A DNA stretch of 64,000 nucleotides from Chloroflexota bacterium (GCA_022826485.1 JAJDUU010000021.1:185016-249015), one strand, 5' to 3'. Positions 1 through 8,219 are shown, numbered from the stretch's first letter. The notes: generated from the sequence alone by a model not told the origin. Numbers and translations: made by a program.

Positions 1-297
1 AGCTGCCGCCCTTACCTGGAGAGCGAGCTCGACCTGCTCGCCAACGTCCGCGTTATGATCGCCCTTGGGGGCTATGCGTGGTCACAGGTGCTGCGCATCT
101 GCCGTGCTCGAGGGAATCTGCCATCGCCCGCGCCGGCGCGATTCGGCCACGGCGCCGAGGTCCGGCTGGCCGACCGCACGCTGCTCGGGTCGTATCACCC
201 CAGCCAGCAGAACACGTTCACGGGTCGCCTCACGCCGGACATGCTCGACGCCGTGATGGAGCGCGCCGTGGAGCTGGCGGGCGAGGCGGTCGCGTAG
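1..297 (+). CDS. Uracil-DNA glycosylase, C-terminal part (cut by window edge)
   Basis: The reading frame is open from base 1 and ends with TAG at 295-297, so this is the last 98 codons of a longer gene. The segment around residues 60-85 of the fragment carries GSYHPSQQNTFTGRLT, which closely matches the SYHPS-x-QN-x-x-TGRLT block of family 4/5 (UdgB-like) uracil-DNA glycosylases. That block holds the conserved His and the DNA-contacting loop. Upstream, a Cys-Arg-Pro stretch and the RVMIALGGYAW segment fit the last cluster Cys and the following strand of the same fold. These enzymes remove uracil from DNA to start base excision repair. The N-terminal catalytic region lies outside the window, so family 4 and family 5 cannot be separated firmly; the QNT-x-TGRLT spacing favours family 5. 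Confidence 0.85.
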   Translation, partial: SCRPYLESELDLLANVRVMIALGGYAWSQVLRICRARGNLPSPAPARFGHGAEVRLADRTLLGSYHPSQQNTFTGRLTPDMLDAVMERAVELAGEAVA

Positions 298-329
298 ATC
301 AGGCGCCGACGCCCGGCGACGTTTGGATC

Positions 330-350
330 GGGCGAGTCTGAGACTCGCCC
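330..350. repeat. Palindromic hairpin, GGGCGAGTCT arms
   Basis: Two perfect 10-base arms (GGGCGAGTCT and its complement) are separated by one base. A related hairpin with GGCGGGTC arms stands in the same position relative to the composite repeat at 13953-14002, so the two form one compound element. Confidence 0.7.
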
Positions 351-378
351 CCACGATGGGATTCCAGCGCGCGCCCAA

Positions 379-427
379 GTTCGACCGGACTGGATTCCGG
401 CGTTCGCCGGAATGATGGAGGGGTTCG
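379..427. repeat. Interspersed repeat with ATTCCGGCG inverted arms
   Basis: A 49-base unit that recurs almost unchanged at 13953-14002. Its core is an inverted repeat at 394-413 with 9-base arms (ATTCCGGCG / CGCCGGAAT) and a 2-base loop, followed by a tail beginning GATGGAGGGG. Further core copies lie at 12454-12473 and, with an internal expansion, 23050-23093. It resembles the dispersed short palindromes with ATTCC...GGAAT ends known in many bacteria (for example dRS3-like repeats). The gap 298-457 contains nothing else recognisable. Confidence 0.75.
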
Positions 428-457
428 GCAAGGGTCTGTGGAGTCCGGGAGAAGGAC

Positions 458-769
458 TCAGTCGGAGGATTCCTGCGCTTTGGGCTCGCGGAACACCACC
501 AGCAGATTCCGGCGCCGGGCCACGGCGTACACCACGAACGCCACGAACATCAGCACAACGAGCGCGCCGAACAGGGCGAAGGCGACGGCCAGCGCGTACC
601 AGAGCACCGACCAGAACACCACCAGCAGCACCAGGCCGATCACCAGCGACAGCGTCGGTGCCAGCACGGCGAACCGCACCCAGCCCCTGACGGTGTGCGG
701 ACGCAATCGGTCGAGCAGGCGGCGACGCCACCCTGGGGACTGAGCCGAATCCGGGAATGCGGTGGTCAT
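458..769 (-). CDS. Small two-helix membrane protein
   Basis: A 103-residue protein of unknown function. Residues 1-30 are charged and Arg-rich. Two hydrophobic segments follow at about 32-55 and 57-85, separated by only a short turn, and a basic-then-acidic cytoplasmic tail ends in QESSD. The start ATG lies one base after the mnmG stop (TGATATG), so it is translated from the mnmG transcript. Nothing in the sequence links it to tRNA modification; the pairing may simply be shared transcription. No family recognised. Confidence 0.65.
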   Translation of the reverse strand: MTTAFPDSAQSPGWRRRLLDRLRPHTVRGWVRFAVLAPTLSLVIGLVLLVVFWSVLWYALAVAFALFGALVVLMFVAFVVYAVARRRNLLVVFREPKAQESSD

Positions 770-770
770 A

Positions 771-2816
771 TCAGGTTGTCACTTCGACGGGTGCTCGCCG
801 CACGTTGCGCGTTCGCGTGGGATTCGCCGGTTGGGACGCTCGTGTCGCCTCGTCGTCGCCGGATGTCGCATCCTCGTATCGCTTGAGGTAGACCAACAGT
901 ACGGCAATGTCCGCCGGCGTCACGCCTTCGATGCGCGCCGCCTGGCCCACCGTGGCCGGTCGAAACTTCTCAAGCCGAATTCGCGCCTCCGTGCGCATGC
1001 CGTGGATGGCCGGGTAGCCGACCGTCGCCGGAATGCGCGCCTGCTCCATCTCACGCGCCCGCGCGACCTGCGCGCTCTGCTGCCGCAGGTAGCCGGCATA
1101 GCCGACGTCGAACTCCACCGCCGCCGCGGCAGCCGCCGAGACCGACGGACCGCCGCCGGCCAACTCGACGATGAGATCGAGCGTCACGCCGGGCCGGCGA
1201 AGGATCTCGGCCGCGGGCGCCGTTTGGGTCACGGTCGGAAGGTTGAGCTGCGCCAGACGCGCCGCGACCGCCGGGGTGGCGGGAATGCGGGCCTCGGCGA
1301 GCCACGCCTTGGCACGCTCGATCTCGTCCCGCGTCCGATGCAGTCGGCGAACCCGAGCCTCGCCGGCCAAGCCGACGCGATGGCCAAGCTCGGTGAGCCG
1401 CATGTCGGCGCTGTCGTGCCGCAGGAGCAGCCGGTATTCGGCGCGCGAGGTGTGCAGGCGGTACGGCTCGGTGAGGTCCCGGCTCACCAGATCGTCGACC
1501 ATCACGCCGATATAGGCCTGATCACGTCCGAGGACCAGCGGCTCGGCGTCGCGGATGCTCCGCACGGCATTGATACCCGCCATGAGCCCCTGGGCCGCGG
1601 CCTCCTCATAGCCGGTCGTGCCGTTGATCTGGCCGGCGAGGAAGAGACCGGCGGCGCGCCGGGTCTCCAGCGTGCGCGTGAGCTGGAAGGGCCGCACGAA
1701 GTCGTACTCCACCGCGTAGCCCAAGCGGATCACGTGCGCGTCGCGCAGCGCCGGCACGCTGCGAATCATCTCGACCTGGACTTCGGCCGGAAGGCTCGTG
1801 TTGGCGCCCTGCACGTAGACCTCGGGCGTGGCAAAGCCCTCCGGCTCGAGAAACAGGGAGTGCGCCGGTTTGTCCGCGAAGCGCACGATCTTGTCCTCGA
1901 TGGAGGGGCAGTAGCGCGGACCGGGCACGGTGATTGCGCCGTTGTACATGGGCGCGCGATGCAGATTCGCGCGAATGACGGCATGCGTGCGCTCGTTGGT
2001 GGCGACCCGATAGCACGGCAGCTGCAACCGCCACCCCGACGGCGCCACGTGTGGATAGGCGGCGTGCGGCGGCTCCGCGAGCCGCTCAGCGACGCGCACG
2101 GGGTCGAAGCTGAAGTGCAGCGGATCGGTGGATCCGTGCTGAACCTCGGTGCGTGAGAAGTCGATCGTGCGCGCGTCCACGCGCGGCGGCGTGCCGGTCT
2201 TGAGCCGCCCGAGATCGAACCCGTGGCGCGCCAGATCTTCCGCCAAGGCGGTGGACGGCGCCTCATCCGCGCGGCCGCCGGGTGTCGACTCGCCGCCCCG
2301 GATCAGCCGACCCTTGAGGAAGGTGCCCGTGGTGACGACCACCGCACGCGCCGAGTAGGCGCGGCCGTCCACGGTGCGAACGCCGACGACTCGGCGGCGT
2401 CGCTCGCCGTGCCCGGAGCGTCGGCGCCAGATCAGGCTCTCGACCTCGCCTTCGACGAGATCGAGCCCGGGTTGGCGCTCGACCACGCGCCGCATGGCGA
2501 AGCCGTAGAGCCGCTTGTCGGATTGCGCCCGCAGCGCCCGCACCGCCGGCCCCTTGCCGGTATTCAGCTCCCGGATTTGGATGAGGGTGCGGTCGGTGTT
2601 GCGGCCCATCTCGCCGCCCAGCGCGTCGACCTCGCGCACCAGGTTGCCCTTGGCCGGACCGCCAATGGAAGGATTGCAGGGCATGAGCGCCACGCCCGCC
2701 TTGCCGAGCGTGAGCACCAGGGTGCGGGCGCCCATGCGGGCGGCGGCCAGCGCGGCCTCACAGCCCGCGTGACCCGCGCCGACCACGATGACGTCGTAGC
2801 TCGCGGCGTGGGTCAT
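771..2816 (-). CDS. mnmG: MnmG (GidA): tRNA uridine-34 carboxymethylaminomethyl-modifying FAD enzyme
   Basis: With its partner MnmE this flavoprotein installs the carboxymethylaminomethyl group on C5 of the wobble uridine (U34) of several tRNAs. The N-terminal Rossmann motif VVGAGHAGCEAA (about 10-21) binds FAD. The first family signature, GGPAKGNLVREVDALGG, is at about 52-68 and the second, GQINGTTGYEEAAAQG, at about 378-393. The C-terminal helical domain that contacts MnmE and tRNA is complete. At 681 residues it is slightly longer than usual, owing mainly to an Arg/Thr-rich tail of about 30 residues and a short Arg-rich insert near residue 135 (RRRSGHGERRRR). The ATG at 2816 places the FAD motif at the expected distance. 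mnmE is not in the window. Confidence 0.97.
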   Translation of the reverse strand: MTHAASYDVIVVGAGHAGCEAALAAARMGARTLVLTLGKAGVALMPCNPSIGGPAKGNLVREVDALGGEMGRNTDRTLIQIRELNTGKGPAVRALRAQSDKRLYGFAMRRVVERQPGLDLVEGEVESLIWRRRSGHGERRRRVVGVRTVDGRAYSARAVVVTTGTFLKGRLIRGGESTPGGRADEAPSTALAEDLARHGFDLGRLKTGTPPRVDARTIDFSRTEVQHGSTDPLHFSFDPVRVAERLAEPPHAAYPHVAPSGWRLQLPCYRVATNERTHAVIRANLHRAPMYNGAITVPGPRYCPSIEDKIVRFADKPAHSLFLEPEGFATPEVYVQGANTSLPAEVQVEMIRSVPALRDAHVIRLGYAVEYDFVRPFQLTRTLETRRAAGLFLAGQINGTTGYEEAAAQGLMAGINAVRSIRDAEPLVLGRDQAYIGVMVDDLVSRDLTEPYRLHTSRAEYRLLLRHDSADMRLTELGHRVGLAGEARVRRLHRTRDEIERAKAWLAEARIPATPAVAARLAQLNLPTVTQTAPAAEILRRPGVTLDLIVELAGGGPSVSAAAAAAVEFDVGYAGYLRQQSAQVARAREMEQARIPATVGYPAIHGMRTEARIRLEKFRPATVGQAARIEGVTPADIAVLLVYLKRYEDATSGDDEATRASQPANPTRTRNVRRAPVEVTT

Positions 2817-2875
2817 GGCTGGAAGCGGCGCAGAGCCGCGCCCGTCCGTCTCGGTCGGAGACGAGGGTCGCGGGC

Positions 2876-2881
2876 TATAAT
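2876..2881 (+). promoter_or_regulatory. TATAAT -10 element for the SPFH gene set
   Basis: A perfect TATAAT hexamer in an otherwise GC-rich gap (2817-2932) between divergent genes. On the opposite strand the same bases give AATTATAG, so it could also serve mnmG. No convincing -35 box is visible. Confidence 0.5.
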
Positions 2882-2968
2882 TGTGGTCAACGTTGGCCGG
2901 CCGATCGTTCCGTTGGTCGCGCTCCGGAGCCCATTATCGTTACCAGCGGGCCTGACTTCACCACCCAG

Positions 2969-3670
2969 GTGGTCGACGCGTTCGTCGTGCCCACCGAGAC
3001 CGGGGCCGCGTTCTTCGTCGACGCGGACTACGCGGAGTTGGATGCCGCCAACGGACCGGTGCAATTGGCCGTCTACAGTCCGTATGACGTGTCGCCGGGC
3101 GAGGTCGCGGTGGTCCGCGGGCGTCTGGAAGCGGACCTCTTCAGCTACGCGGCATCGGCGGCCGGCTTGGGACGGGCGTGGATGCGCCACGCGCTTCTGG
3201 CGATCGTGGAGCTCACCATCCTCGGGGTGCTGATTGCGTTTCTGATCGCCAATCCGTCGCGCGTCGCCTTCATCATCGGCTGGGCGCTGCCGTTTGGGTT
3301 CTTCATCGCCACTCGCTCGGCGCTGCACGCGTTTGCGCAGCGTGAGTACGGTGCGCGCGCGCGGCGCATGCTGGAATCCGGGGCGGTGCTTGCCGAGCCG
3401 GCCATTTCGCAGTTCGGCGGCAGCCTCGCCCACGTGCGCGACATCTGGCGCGGGCTCGAGGAAGGCGCGTTTGCCCGCGACACCGTGGCGCTGGAGCTGG
3501 CCTCCGAGCGGCTCCTGCGCTGGCCCGGCGCCGTTGCGTTCTATCGCTCCCAGCGACAGGCGGACGAACCCTCGCGGCCGCGGCCGCTGCGAAGCCGGCT
3601 GGCGCGCCTGCTCCTCCCGAAACGACCCGTCGCCCCGCTGACGACGCTGGTCGCCAGGCCCCGCCCATGA
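2969..3670 (+). CDS. Membrane protein of unknown function, first gene of SPFH set
   Basis: A 233-residue protein from the GTG at 2969. Residues 1-70 are a soluble, beta-looking region. Two hydrophobic helices follow at about 72-95 and 97-114, then a long soluble tail with Arg/Pro-rich end. The start is uncertain: the frame stays open and protein-like upstream (IVTSGPDFTTQVV), with a GGAG at 2926-2929 just before an ATT at 2933, so a rare ATT or ATC start is possible; GTG 2969 has no ribosome-binding site. The stop overlaps the next ATG (ATGA, 3667-3670), pointing to coupled translation with the next three genes. No family recognised. Confidence 0.6.
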   Translation: MVDAFVVPTETGAAFFVDADYAELDAANGPVQLAVYSPYDVSPGEVAVVRGRLEADLFSYAASAAGLGRAWMRHALLAIVELTILGVLIAFLIANPSRVAFIIGWALPFGFFIATRSALHAFAQREYGARARRMLESGAVLAEPAISQFGGSLAHVRDIWRGLEEGAFARDTVALELASERLLRWPGAVAFYRSQRQADEPSRPRPLRSRLARLLLPKRPVAPLTTLVARPRP

Positions 3671-4449
3671 TGCAGCTGGTGTGCTGGGCAGTGCCCGTTC
3701 GCGGCGGCTACGTATTGCGCGCCGACCAGGCGGCGCAGGCCGCCGTTCGGGCCGCGGATGGGCGCCGACCGCAATTCGTCGACTGGGACGTCGCCATCGT
3801 GCATCCCGGCTCCCCGGGATTCTCCGCGGAGCGAATTCGCCGGCCAACCGTGCTGGCGATCGAGTCGTCGATGCGCCACGGAACGCCGGCGCGGCCCAAG
3901 TCCGGCGGTCGCCTGGCGCGCCTGCGCCGGTCGTGGGCATCACTGGCCCTGGGCGCGGCGCTCGTGGTGCTTTCGGGGACCCACTGGGTGCTCGCGCTGG
4001 CGGGCGCATGGCTGCTGGCCGGGCGGGCATGGACGGCGGCGCTGCTGAGCATCCGCCCCACCGTCGCGCCCGCCACCGCGTGGACGGCCGCGGGCGTGCA
4101 GGTCACCGCCGCGCCCCACGCGGGTCTTGGCCAAGTCGCCCACGCGCTGAAGCGCGCCGTCGACGACGGCGGCTACGGACAGGCGCTGGCGGTGGCCCAA
4201 ACGCTGGGACTCGACGAGGCCACGGAGGTCTATGCGGCGTTGATCAAGCATCCCAATCCCATGGCGCTGCCGGCTGAGGTCGGCATGTGGACGCCCGCGG
4301 AGTCGGTTGACGATCCGGCACTGATCGGCGTGTCGCGAGATGCCGCCGAGCCGCCGGCCGCCCCCAGCGGCGGTGACGACGACGCCGGGACGACCGAGCC
4401 CGATCCCGGTGACGACGGCTCCGACGATCCAGTGGACCGACTTCCATGA
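3667..4449 (+). CDS. Membrane protein of unknown function with acidic tail
   Basis: 260 residues, translationally coupled at both ends (ATGA at 3667-3670 and 4446-4449). The N-terminal 85 residues look soluble. A hydrophobic pair of helices spans about 95-130. The region 140-220 looks helical, and the last 40 residues are extremely acidic and Gly/Pro-rich (DDDAGTTEPDPGDDGSDDP), a disordered tail. I do not recognise a family. Its place between two other unknowns and an HflK-like protein suggests a membrane complex assembled from this operon. Confidence 0.6.
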   Translation: MMQLVCWAVPVRGGYVLRADQAAQAAVRAADGRRPQFVDWDVAIVHPGSPGFSAERIRRPTVLAIESSMRHGTPARPKSGGRLARLRRSWASLALGAALVVLSGTHWVLALAGAWLLAGRAWTAALLSIRPTVAPATAWTAAGVQVTAAPHAGLGQVAHALKRAVDDGGYGQALAVAQTLGLDEATEVYAALIKHPNPMALPAEVGMWTPAESVDDPALIGVSRDAAEPPAAPSGGDDDAGTTEPDPGDDGSDDPVDRLP

Positions 4450-5348
4450 TCTCGACGGAGGCGCGAAGCCTCGAAGTTCCCATGGACGTCGACCGATTCG
4501 CGGACAGCCTGCGGGGGAGCAAGTGGCGCGAGATCCGGCAATCCTTGGGCGACACCTACGAGGTGCGCACGCTGTATGAGGGCCCCTTGCCGGGTCTGCC
4601 GCGGGCGCAAGTGGTGCGCCTGTCGTCGGGCGATCCCGACAGCCCGATACGAATCCTCTTCGATGCCGTGCCGTTGAGCCTGTCGCGGCCCGTGCTTGTC
4701 GCCGGGCGCGCGGTGACCCGGGTATTCACCTCGCGCGCCCGTGAACGCGCCGCGTTGCTCGATCGAATTGCCGTGCGGATCCACGTGATCGAGGTTGACG
4801 GTGACGCTCCCGATATCCCGCCGTTGCCGCTGGCGACCGGGCTGGATGGCGGCTTGCGTCTGGCCCACAGCGTCGCCAACGAGCAGGCCTGGAGCGCGCT
4901 GCGGGAGTCGGTGCAACGCTTCCGGCCGACGCTCGCCATGGATCTCCGTGACGCGGGCGCGGCGGCACCCAACGAGCATCTGGCGCTGGTGGTGCACAGC
5001 CTGACGCACGCGGCCGGGGAGTTTGAACTCGAACCGCTCCCAGGGACGACCGAAGGCAGGTCCATCGCCCGCGACGTCGCCCGGCGTGGAATCTCGCCCT
5101 ATCGGGGAACGCCGGGCGAGCTCGCGTCGGCCGGATTGCGGCCGCTCGGCAACGGCGCCCTCACGCGGATGAGCCCGCGCGATCCTTCGCGATCCGTGGC
5201 CGGCGTCGCGACCGATATCGGCGCAGCCGTCGGGATCACGGCGCTTGCCCTGGGGCTGCGGGAGCTTGACCGAGCCATCGCTTTGACCGAGGCCGCGGCC
5301 GCCGGCGTGGATGAGTCGATCCGCGAGTTCCGGCGCATGGGCGCCTAG
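4446..5348 (+). CDS. Hypothetical protein, third gene of SPFH set
   Basis: 300 residues without a signal peptide. The only hydrophobic stretch, GAAVGITALALGLREL at about 258-275, is weak and could be an amphipathic or membrane-touching helix near the C terminus. The N-terminal half alternates short hydrophobic strands with charged turns. The gene starts in the stop of its neighbour (ATGA) and its TAG directly abuts the next ATG (5346-5349). Codon use and GC match the neighbours. No known domain seen; probably a soluble or peripheral subunit of the same complex. Confidence 0.6.
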   Translation: MISTEARSLEVPMDVDRFADSLRGSKWREIRQSLGDTYEVRTLYEGPLPGLPRAQVVRLSSGDPDSPIRILFDAVPLSLSRPVLVAGRAVTRVFTSRARERAALLDRIAVRIHVIEVDGDAPDIPPLPLATGLDGGLRLAHSVANEQAWSALRESVQRFRPTLAMDLRDAGAAAPNEHLALVVHSLTHAAGEFELEPLPGTTEGRSIARDVARRGISPYRGTPGELASAGLRPLGNGALTRMSPRDPSRSVAGVATDIGAAVGITALALGLRELDRAIALTEAAAAGVDESIREFRRMGA

Positions 5349-6863
5349 ATGGCCGGGGAAGGTCGACTGATGGCATCGGGCGCCTTCGATCCCGTGCGCC
5401 ACGCGCCCACCATGCCCGTCGAGTACGCGCCGATTCCGGCGGGGCCAAACGACAGCGAGCTTGTGGCGCATGACCGGCACCGCTTGAGCGACGCCCTGGT
5501 GCGCGGCATCCCCATCGCCCGCACCCTGCGGATCGACGAGCTTCCCGACGACGTGGCCACGGTTGCCCGGATCGAGGTCGGCGCGATTCGCCGCCTGCGG
5601 CAGGCCGCGCGCGCGGCGCAGGCGCGCCGCTGGCGCGTCTATGTGTCGGCGGCCGGGCTGCCGTTTCTGACCGCGGCGCTCCTGGGTCTGCTGGGCGTGT
5701 GGCTGGCAACGATTCCGGTCATCGGCGAGCCGCTCGGCGGGTTCGTGGGCACCGCCGGCGGCAACGTTGGCGGGCTGCCGCTGGCGGCGATCATCGCGGC
5801 GCTGCCATCGGTGTGGTGGATTCGCCGCGTGCGCCGAGCGGCGCGGGCGGCGCCGCAGCCCAACCTGCGCACGGAGTCGGTGGCGACGAGCGAGCTCACC
5901 GTCAGCGACGATCTGGGGCCGTTCCTCGCCGATGCGCGCGAGACGATGCGCGACATCGGCGGCATTCTCAGCGGCAACCCGCGGCCCGGTGGCGAACAGG
6001 CGCACCGCCTGGCCACGCGATTCGGCGCGCTGGCTCGCATCGCGGCGCGACACGACGTGCCGTCGGTGGTTGCCTTTGCGGCCGACGCCAGCGAGCAGTT
6101 TCGCATCGCGTCCCAGCCGCCCGCCCGGCTCATCCCCGGCCTGCGCTTGCGGCGCCGGCCGGCCAGCGTCGTTCAGATCCTGGCCCCGTATATGCAGCGG
6201 CGGACGTCGCGGGTGCAAGCCCGGTCATCGCGGCTGCTGGGAGTCGGCAGCGGGCTGGTCGTCGCGGCGGCGGCATTTTTCTTCGCCGGCGTTTTCGGCA
6301 TCAGGGGCGACGAAGCGCTGCTGCTGCGATCCAACGAAGCCGTCGTCTTTCCGTCGTCGAGCACCGTGCTCGCCCTCCGGCACGGGTTCGACGGTCCCGC
6401 GGAGTCCAGCGCAAACACGCTCACGGTCGTGCAGGGCCCCGGCATCTTCTGGAGTTGGCCACGGCCGATCACCGAGCGTCTGCTGGTGCCGCTGACCAAC
6501 CGCGCGCTGGAAATCGCGGTGCCCTTCCCCGGCGATCCTCCCGGCCAGCGTCTCAATGTCGAGTTCCGCTACGAGATCGACGACCTGAAGTCATTTGTCG
6601 CCAGGATGGAGTCCCTCGAGGCGATCGACTCGGCCCTGGCCCGGGTGGTCACCAGCGAACTGGCCAGGGGCTTCGCCGATCGCTACGAGACGGAGCTGGC
6701 GGCGCCCAACGCGGTGCCTGAACCGTTCATCGTGGCCGGCCTCCAGGAAGGCGCCGGCGAACTGCTGAACAACTTTGTCGAGTTCACGGAGGTCAACAGC
6801 GCATTTGGGACGTTCGGCGTAACGCTGCGGCCCGAGCCTTCCCACAGCTTCACGCGCGATTAG
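5349..6863 (+). CDS. SPFH/HflK-like domain membrane protein
   Basis: A 504-residue protein. A helical charged N terminus is followed by two membrane helices at about 102-122 and 142-158, a soluble stretch of 140 residues, a third membrane helix at about 298-317, and then an SPFH (band-7/prohibitin) domain at about 325-460. The SPFH call rests on the order seen in HflK: a strand with NEAVVF, an ALRHG strand, GPGIFWSWPRPITER (compare the GLHW-x-x-P-x-P turn of HflK), a LNVEFRYEIDDL strand and a helix ARVVTSELARGF. SPFH proteins form membrane scaffolds, and HflK regulates the FtsH protease. The two extra N-terminal helices and long linker are not typical of HflK, and no hflC or ftsH is nearby. 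M8 (5370) is an alternative start. Confidence 0.7.
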   Translation: MAGEGRLMASGAFDPVRHAPTMPVEYAPIPAGPNDSELVAHDRHRLSDALVRGIPIARTLRIDELPDDVATVARIEVGAIRRLRQAARAAQARRWRVYVSAAGLPFLTAALLGLLGVWLATIPVIGEPLGGFVGTAGGNVGGLPLAAIIAALPSVWWIRRVRRAARAAPQPNLRTESVATSELTVSDDLGPFLADARETMRDIGGILSGNPRPGGEQAHRLATRFGALARIAARHDVPSVVAFAADASEQFRIASQPPARLIPGLRLRRRPASVVQILAPYMQRRTSRVQARSSRLLGVGSGLVVAAAAFFFAGVFGIRGDEALLLRSNEAVVFPSSSTVLALRHGFDGPAESSANTLTVVQGPGIFWSWPRPITERLLVPLTNRALEIAVPFPGDPPGQRLNVEFRYEIDDLKSFVARMESLEAIDSALARVVTSELARGFADRYETELAAPNAVPEPFIVAGLQEGAGELLNNFVEFTEVNSAFGTFGVTLRPEPSHSFTRD

Positions 6864-6901
6864 GCGGCGGCGGCGTGGGCGTGGATTCGCTCGGCTGCGG
6901 G

Positions 6902-6908
6902 TAATAAT
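6902..6908 (+). promoter_or_regulatory. -10 element (TAATAAT) giving a probably leaderless rodZ transcript
   Basis: An AT-only heptamer six bases before the ATG at 6915, in a gap that is otherwise GC-rich. Normal -10 to start-site spacing would put transcription initiation at or next to the ATG. There is no ribosome-binding site between the two. Confidence 0.45.
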
Positions 6909-6914
6909 CCCTAC

Positions 6915-7622
6915 ATGGCAACGCTTGGCGAACAGCTCCGCACCGCCCGAGAATCCGCCGCGCTCACCATCGAGGAAGCCGCCGTCATCACGCACATTCC
7001 ACGCGAGCATCTGACGGCAATGGAGTCAGACAACCTGGCGGCGCTGCCCGGACCGCCCTTCAACGCCGGCTTCATTCGCATCTACGCCGAGGCGCTGCGG
7101 CTGCCGGTCCAACCGCTGCTCGACATCTACTACGCGCAGGCCGGCGAGGCTCCGTCGCCGGTCGGCGTCGCACCGATATCCGCCGCGCGGCGCGGGCGTC
7201 AACTCATGCTGGCGTCCCTGCTGCTCACCGTGGCGCTGGGCGTGGTCCTGGCCGTTCTGGTGTTCAACATCTTCGGCGGAGGGACCGACGACAGCGTGGC
7301 GACGAACGGCGCCGACGCCGCCGAGCCGTCGATCGTCGATCGCGGAGCCGTGTTCGAGCTCGTGGTCGTGACGGAGACCCAGGTGCGCATCGAGGTTGAC
7401 GGTCGAGCGCTGGTCGATGAGACCCTGGCGTCCGGCGAGTCGCGACAATGGAGCCTGGAGCGCGAAACGATCCTCGAGGTCGGCGCCGCCGATGCGATCG
7501 AGTTGACCATCGATGGGGAGCCGGTGACGCAACTCGCCGATCCGGGTGAGCCGGCGCAACACATGTGGCGGGTCGACATTCCGGCGGCGCCCACCGCCGC
7601 GCCGCGACCTAGAAGCGGCTGA
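6915..7622 (+). CDS. rodZ: RodZ-like helix-turn-helix membrane protein (DUF4115 C terminus)
   Basis: 235 residues in the classical RodZ layout. A cytoplasmic Xre-type helix-turn-helix domain occupies about 1-72 (LGEQLRTARESAALTIEEAA, then the FIRIYAEALRL helix). One membrane helix lies at about 97-118, followed by a Gly/Asp-rich linker and an outside beta domain (DUF4115) at about 145-225. In rod-shaped bacteria RodZ links MreB to the cell-wall elongation machinery; in bacteria without MreB, proteins of this layout are common but their role is unclear. The next gene, pgsA, begins three bases after the stop codon, a pairing of envelope genes often seen. Confidence 0.85.
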   Translation: MATLGEQLRTARESAALTIEEAAVITHIPREHLTAMESDNLAALPGPPFNAGFIRIYAEALRLPVQPLLDIYYAQAGEAPSPVGVAPISAARRGRQLMLASLLLTVALGVVLAVLVFNIFGGGTDDSVATNGADAAEPSIVDRGAVFELVVVTETQVRIEVDGRALVDETLASGESRQWSLERETILEVGAADAIELTIDGEPVTQLADPGEPAQHMWRVDIPAAPTAAPRPRSG

Positions 7623-7625
7623 GCC

Positions 7626-8219
7626 GTGGCTTCCGCTCCCGAGCACGCGCGCCCCGCCGCCAAGCAGTGGCAGGCCTATCTGCCCAACGCCCTCACAATC
7701 GCCCGCGTCGCGTCGATCCCGGTCATCATCTGGCTGCTGTTTTGGGACTGGTGGTTCTCGAACCAGATGGCCGGATTTGTCTTTGCCGCGGCCGGGGCGA
7801 GCGATGTCTTCGACGGCACGCTGGCACGGCGCTACGGCACGGGTTCGCAACTGGGCATCTTCCTGGACCTTGTCGGCGACAAGCTGCTGATCGCCGCCGT
7901 GCTCTTCACCATGGTCGAGCTGGGCTGGATGCCGGGATGGCTGGGCGCCAGCTTCATCGCGCGGGAGTTCGCGGTCATGGGCCTGCGGGCCTATGCCGGC
8001 GCCCAGGGGGTGACCGTCGCCGCCGGCCGCCTGGGCAAGGCCAAGATGATGTGGCAGTACATCGCCTTCAACGCGCTGATGTGGGAACGCACCTCGCTTC
8101 CGTGGTTCCTGGTCGGCGTGGCCCTGCTGCTCACGCTGGCCTCGGGGATCCACTACGCCGTGGGCATCTGGCAAGGCCTGCGGGCGCGTCCGGCGCCCGA
8201 CATTCCGGAGGTGATCTGA
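7626..8219 (+). CDS. pgsA: CDP-diacylglycerol--glycerol-3-phosphate 3-phosphatidyltransferase
   Basis: This membrane enzyme condenses CDP-diacylglycerol with glycerol-3-phosphate to phosphatidylglycerol phosphate, the committed step to phosphatidylglycerol and cardiolipin. The CDP-alcohol phosphotransferase motif is perfect: D60-x2-D63-G64-x2-A67-R68-x8-G77-x3-D81-x3-D85, the metal- and CDP-binding aspartates. Several hydrophobic helices surround it. The GTG at 7626 puts NALTIARVASIP at residue 21, as in PgsA proteins. At 197 residues it is of normal length. It is co-transcribed with the rodZ-like gene. A related enzyme such as cardiolipin or phosphatidylserine synthase is possible, but the N-terminal LPNALT-x-R motif is typical of PgsA. 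Confidence 0.92.
   Translation: MASAPEHARPAAKQWQAYLPNALTIARVASIPVIIWLLFWDWWFSNQMAGFVFAAAGASDVFDGTLARRYGTGSQLGIFLDLVGDKLLIAAVLFTMVELGWMPGWLGASFIAREFAVMGLRAYAGAQGVTVAAGRLGKAKMMWQYIAFNALMWERTSLPWFLVGVALLLTLASGIHYAVGIWQGLRARPAPDIPEVI

Noticed and set aside
54..297. Complete small gene starting at base 55
   Set aside because: The frame is open to base 1 and the upstream residues also fit uracil-DNA glycosylase, so it is the end of a cut gene.
762..2156. 464-codon plus-strand frame opposite mnmG
   Set aside because: It is antisense to a certain mnmG gene, has Arg/His-rich composition and no family features; a by-product of high GC.
4230..6218. 662-codon minus-strand frame opposite the SPFH set
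   Set aside because: Arg/Gln/His-rich without domains, whereas the plus-strand frames are coupled by ATGA overlaps and contain membrane helices and an SPFH domain.
5349..6863. Naming the SPFH protein hflK
   Set aside because: Extra N-terminal membrane helices, a long linker and absence of hflC and ftsH make a direct orthologue call unsafe.
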